Shown piece after piece: positions 62,289 to 64,000 of a stretch of 64,000 nt of DNA. Source of the stretch: Pseudoflavonifractor phocaeensis. GTDB lineage: Bacteria > Bacillota > Clostridia > Oscillospirales > Oscillospiraceae. Position numbers and translations under genes: made by a program. Position 1 is the stretch's first letter. Each line of letters begins with the position of its first letter. The notes below the pieces were generated by a model that was not told the origin of the DNA, did not search any database, and was given only the letters and a program-made list of their open reading frames with translations. Where the stretch lies: NCBI RefSeq assembly GCF_016901955.1, contig NZ_JACJLC010000003.1, positions 28,884 through 92,883 of the forward strand, read 5' to 3'.

Positions 62289-63038
62289 ATGGAAATATTT
62301 ATTACAGGGGATACACACGGAGATTTCCGCCGCTTCCGCCCGGACATCTTCTACGAGCAGGAACACATGACCAAGGAAGATTTGGTTCTGGTCTGTGGAG
62401 ATTTTGGTGGAATCTGGCACGGTGACCCACGGGATGATGCAGGACTGGACTGGCTGGAGGACCGGCCATACACTACTGCATTTGTGCTTGGGAACCACGA
62501 AAACTATGACGCTTACAAAGACTACCCCAAAGAAGAATGGCATGGTGGACAGATCCAGAGGATACGTCCCTCCGTTCTGCACCTCATGCGAGGTCAGGTA
62601 TATGAGCTCAATGGCAGGAAGTTTTTTACCATGGGCGGCGCTTCCTCCCATGATATCCAGGACGGCATCCTGGAACCGGACGATCCTGACTTCGAGGAAA
62701 AGTTCCAGCAACTCGAACAGCGCGGTGCGCTGTTTCGTGTGAACCGTCGTTCCTGGTGGGCCGAGGAACTGCCCAGCGAAGCGGAATATCTGGAAGCCAG
62801 AGCAAATCTGGCGCGTGTCCACTGGAATGTGGATTACATCATCAGCCACTGCTGCCCCTCCAGCATACAGGATGTGTTCAGCGGAGGAATGTTCAAAAAA
62901 GACGCACTGACCGAGTTCTTCGACGAAGTGCGTCAGAAATGTACCTTCCAGTACTGGTTCTTCGGCCACTATCACAGCAATATGGTGATCGAGAAAAGAT
63001 ATGCCATGCTATATGAGCAGATCATAAGACTGAAGTAA
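62289..63038 (+). CDS. Calcineurin-like metallophosphoesterase
   Basis: The 249-residue protein has all five metal-binding blocks in order: GDTHGDF (7-13), CGDFGGIW (about 38), LGNHENYD (about 68), ISHCCPS and FGHYHSN. It could hydrolyse phosphodiesters of nucleotides or phosphoproteins. It follows the recombinases by 24 bases and is closed by a terminator, so it may be the last gene of the ICE. Confidence 0.88.
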   Translation: MEIFITGDTHGDFRRFRPDIFYEQEHMTKEDLVLVCGDFGGIWHGDPRDDAGLDWLEDRPYTTAFVLGNHENYDAYKDYPKEEWHGGQIQRIRPSVLHLMRGQVYELNGRKFFTMGGASSHDIQDGILEPDDPDFEEKFQQLEQRGALFRVNRRSWWAEELPSEAEYLEARANLARVHWNVDYIISHCCPSSIQDVFSGGMFKKDALTEFFDEVRQKCTFQYWFFGHYHSNMVIEKRYAMLYEQIIRLK

Positions 63039-63041
63039 GAC

Positions 63042-63072
63042 AAAGGGCTGTGCTGACGCACGGCCCTTTTTT
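63042..63072 (+). terminator. Terminator after the phosphoesterase gene
   Basis: AAAGGGCTGTGC (63042-63053) pairs with GCACGGCCCTTT (63058-63069) with one G-U, followed by TTT. Confidence 0.85.
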
Positions 63073-63264
63073 CGCCTCTGTTTGCACACGGCTTTGTCAG
63101 TATGTCATATAGGGGTTCGGAAATGGCTTGAAAAAAGCGCAGAAAAACAAAAACACAAGTTGCGCAAAACCATAAATCCATTGAGCCGCAAGGCTTTCCA
63201 GGCTGTATCTTTTTCGGCAACAAAAGACATATCAAGACGTCACCTTGGAGAACAAGGCGGCATG
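63073..63264. other. Gene-free stretch, possible ICE end
   Basis: No ORF with a ribosome site is visible. It lies between the last ICE-like gene and sequence of different composition; attachment site core not identified. Confidence 0.3.
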
Positions 63265-63295
63265 AAGAAAACCCCTGTTTATCGGGGGTTTTCTT
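63265..63295 (+). terminator. Hairpin AAGAAAACCCC / GGGGTTTTCTT
   Basis: Perfect 11-pair inverted repeat with A and T flanks that could stop transcription in both directions. Confidence 0.65.
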
Positions 63296-63396
63296 CTATG
63301 TTATGCATCAATTTTTCCAGTATTGACGAGACTTTTGCAGATAGAGTTGCACCAAAAAATAAGTGCCGAAATTGGTATTTGAAATACAATTTGATC

Positions 63397-63424
63397 AAAA
63401 GTGGTGCAGATGCACCACTTTTTT
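63397..63424. terminator. Bidirectional terminator before the last ORF
   Basis: AAAAGTGGTGCA (63397-63408) is perfectly inverted at 63411-63422, with T runs on both strands. It overlaps the stop end of the minus-strand ORF. Confidence 0.7.
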
Positions 63425-63926
63425 ATCTTTTTGGTGTAAATGGAACATCTCTGTTTACAAGTCTTTTTGTATATTCTCCATCAGTTGGGAGCCTATACAC
63501 CTCAAAGCGCCCCTTTCTCTTGCCCCAGATATATAGCTGGATCTCTGGCGATTCAAAAACTCGGCAATCATCGTCTATAATGCGGATTGTGTAGCTTTCC
63601 GGATATCTGCTATCAAGCATTTCAAGAAGTTGGATGCACGATGCCTGGATGTTGGAATTTGGCTCAGATACAAAGATCTCTGCAGTCACTACATCGCATC
63701 CTGTTATTCGCACATTGTCTGCCCCACTTTCATATCTGGGGTATGTGCGGCAATAAATCAGAACTTCGGTGCAGTTGATTAAATTAAAGCCATTTAGTTT
63801 TCTGGTTTTTCTCACTTTTAAGTTCTGCCGATCCGCTTGGTTTACGATCCTGGACACAGTCGGAGATGTGATACGCTCCAGTCTCGGAAAACCGTAAGCG
63901 CTCAATAACCACCCGTATACAGTCAA
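63423..63926 (-). CDS. Unknown minus-strand protein, uncertain start
   Basis: The frame gives up to 167 residues (from ERITSPTVSRIVNQADRQ to VNRDVPFTPKR). Composition is protein-like, mixed alpha/beta and without membrane segments. The only early start is a TTG without a ribosome site inside a terminator hairpin, so the true start may lie later or the gene may be truncated by the element end. It may be host chromosome next to the ICE. Family not recognised. Confidence 0.5.
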   Translation of the reverse strand: MTVYGWLLSAYGFPRLERITSPTVSRIVNQADRQNLKVRKTRKLNGFNLINCTEVLIYCRTYPRYESGADNVRITGCDVVTAEIFVSEPNSNIQASCIQLLEMLDSRYPESYTIRIIDDDCRVFESPEIQLYIWGKRKGRFEVYRLPTDGEYTKRLVNRDVPFTPKR

Positions 63927-63957
63927 AACCCGGTAGGACTTGCAATCCTACCGGGTT
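63927..63957. terminator. Perfect 12-base-pair hairpin
   Basis: AACCCGGTAGGA (63927-63938) is perfectly inverted at 63946-63957, T-rich after it. It probably ends a transcript entering from the left or from outside the window. Confidence 0.75.
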
Positions 63958-64000
63958 CGTTTATTTGCAATCAGAGGTCTCCAAATATTTACGGCGTTTT

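Overview
The window looks like an accessory region of a moderately GC-rich gut-type Bacillota genome (class Clostridia, most likely Oscillospiraceae). This rests on frequent TTG/GTG starts behind strong GGAGG ribosome sites, clostridial conjugation families (Maff2, PcfB, PrgI, a MobC/MobA-type relaxase pair) and a cluster of large serine recombinases. No tRNA, rRNA or CRISPR array was seen. Most of the window reads as an integrative and conjugative element (ICE) of the Tn1549-like group, loaded with defence genes. I had no database access, so family names come from motifs and overall sequence recognition.

Left arm (1-13.1 kb, minus strand): a six-gene run starts at a good promoter near 6.97 kb. 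It encodes a small HTH protein, a SNF2-type helicase, a DUF262/HNH protein, a DUF4391 protein, a two-transmembrane Macro protein and the first 38 codons of a TIR-like protein cut by the window edge. The last two resemble type II Thoeris (ThsA/ThsB). After an esterase-like gene comes a second defence-like operon: a Schlafen/AlbA-type protein, a TOTE-type primase-helicase-PLD protein and two overlapping small ORFs. This second operon lies between copies of an ~80-base repeat that carries a conserved promoter.

ICE core (13.4-36.9 kb, plus strand): first a long overlapping operon with two unknown small proteins, ParM and a ParR-like partner, amidoligase, a small protein, gamma-glutamylcyclotransferase, DUF3846, S-adenosylmethionine synthetase, a PAPS-reductase-like PP-loop protein, a beta-helix protein, DUF7768 and an orphan DNA methyltransferase. 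Next come a terminator, an oriT-like palindromic region, MobC, relaxase and PcfB. A small regulatory region follows (XRE repressor and SLOG protein with large palindromes between them, a broken recombinase, a BlaI/BlaR1-like pair). The transfer machinery then runs VirD4, Maff2, TrbL-like, PrgI, VirB4 and a C40 peptidase.

BREX island (37.2-53.1 kb): brxA, brxB, brxC, pglX, pglZ and brxL are all present, but pglX is split into two separately translated pieces with an AT-rich DUF2971 gene between them and a second DUF2971 gene directly after. A zinc-ribbon protein follows brxL, and a large AT-rich gene of unknown function between two terminators comes next.

Right arm (55.1-64 kb): a short DeoR-type HTH protein, a strongly structured ~280-base non-coding segment, a DinG-like helicase, a tiny coupled ORF, three serine-recombinase genes (the middle one lacks the catalytic domain), a metallophosphoesterase, several terminators and an unknown minus-strand ORF. 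The ICE end probably lies near 63.1-63.3 kb.

Working model: the element moves by serine recombination and conjugation, stabilises its circular form with ParM/ParR, and protects itself and the host with BREX, a Thoeris-like pair and a TOTE-like system. Its own MetK could raise the methyl-donor supply for PglX and the orphan methyltransferase; that link is inference.
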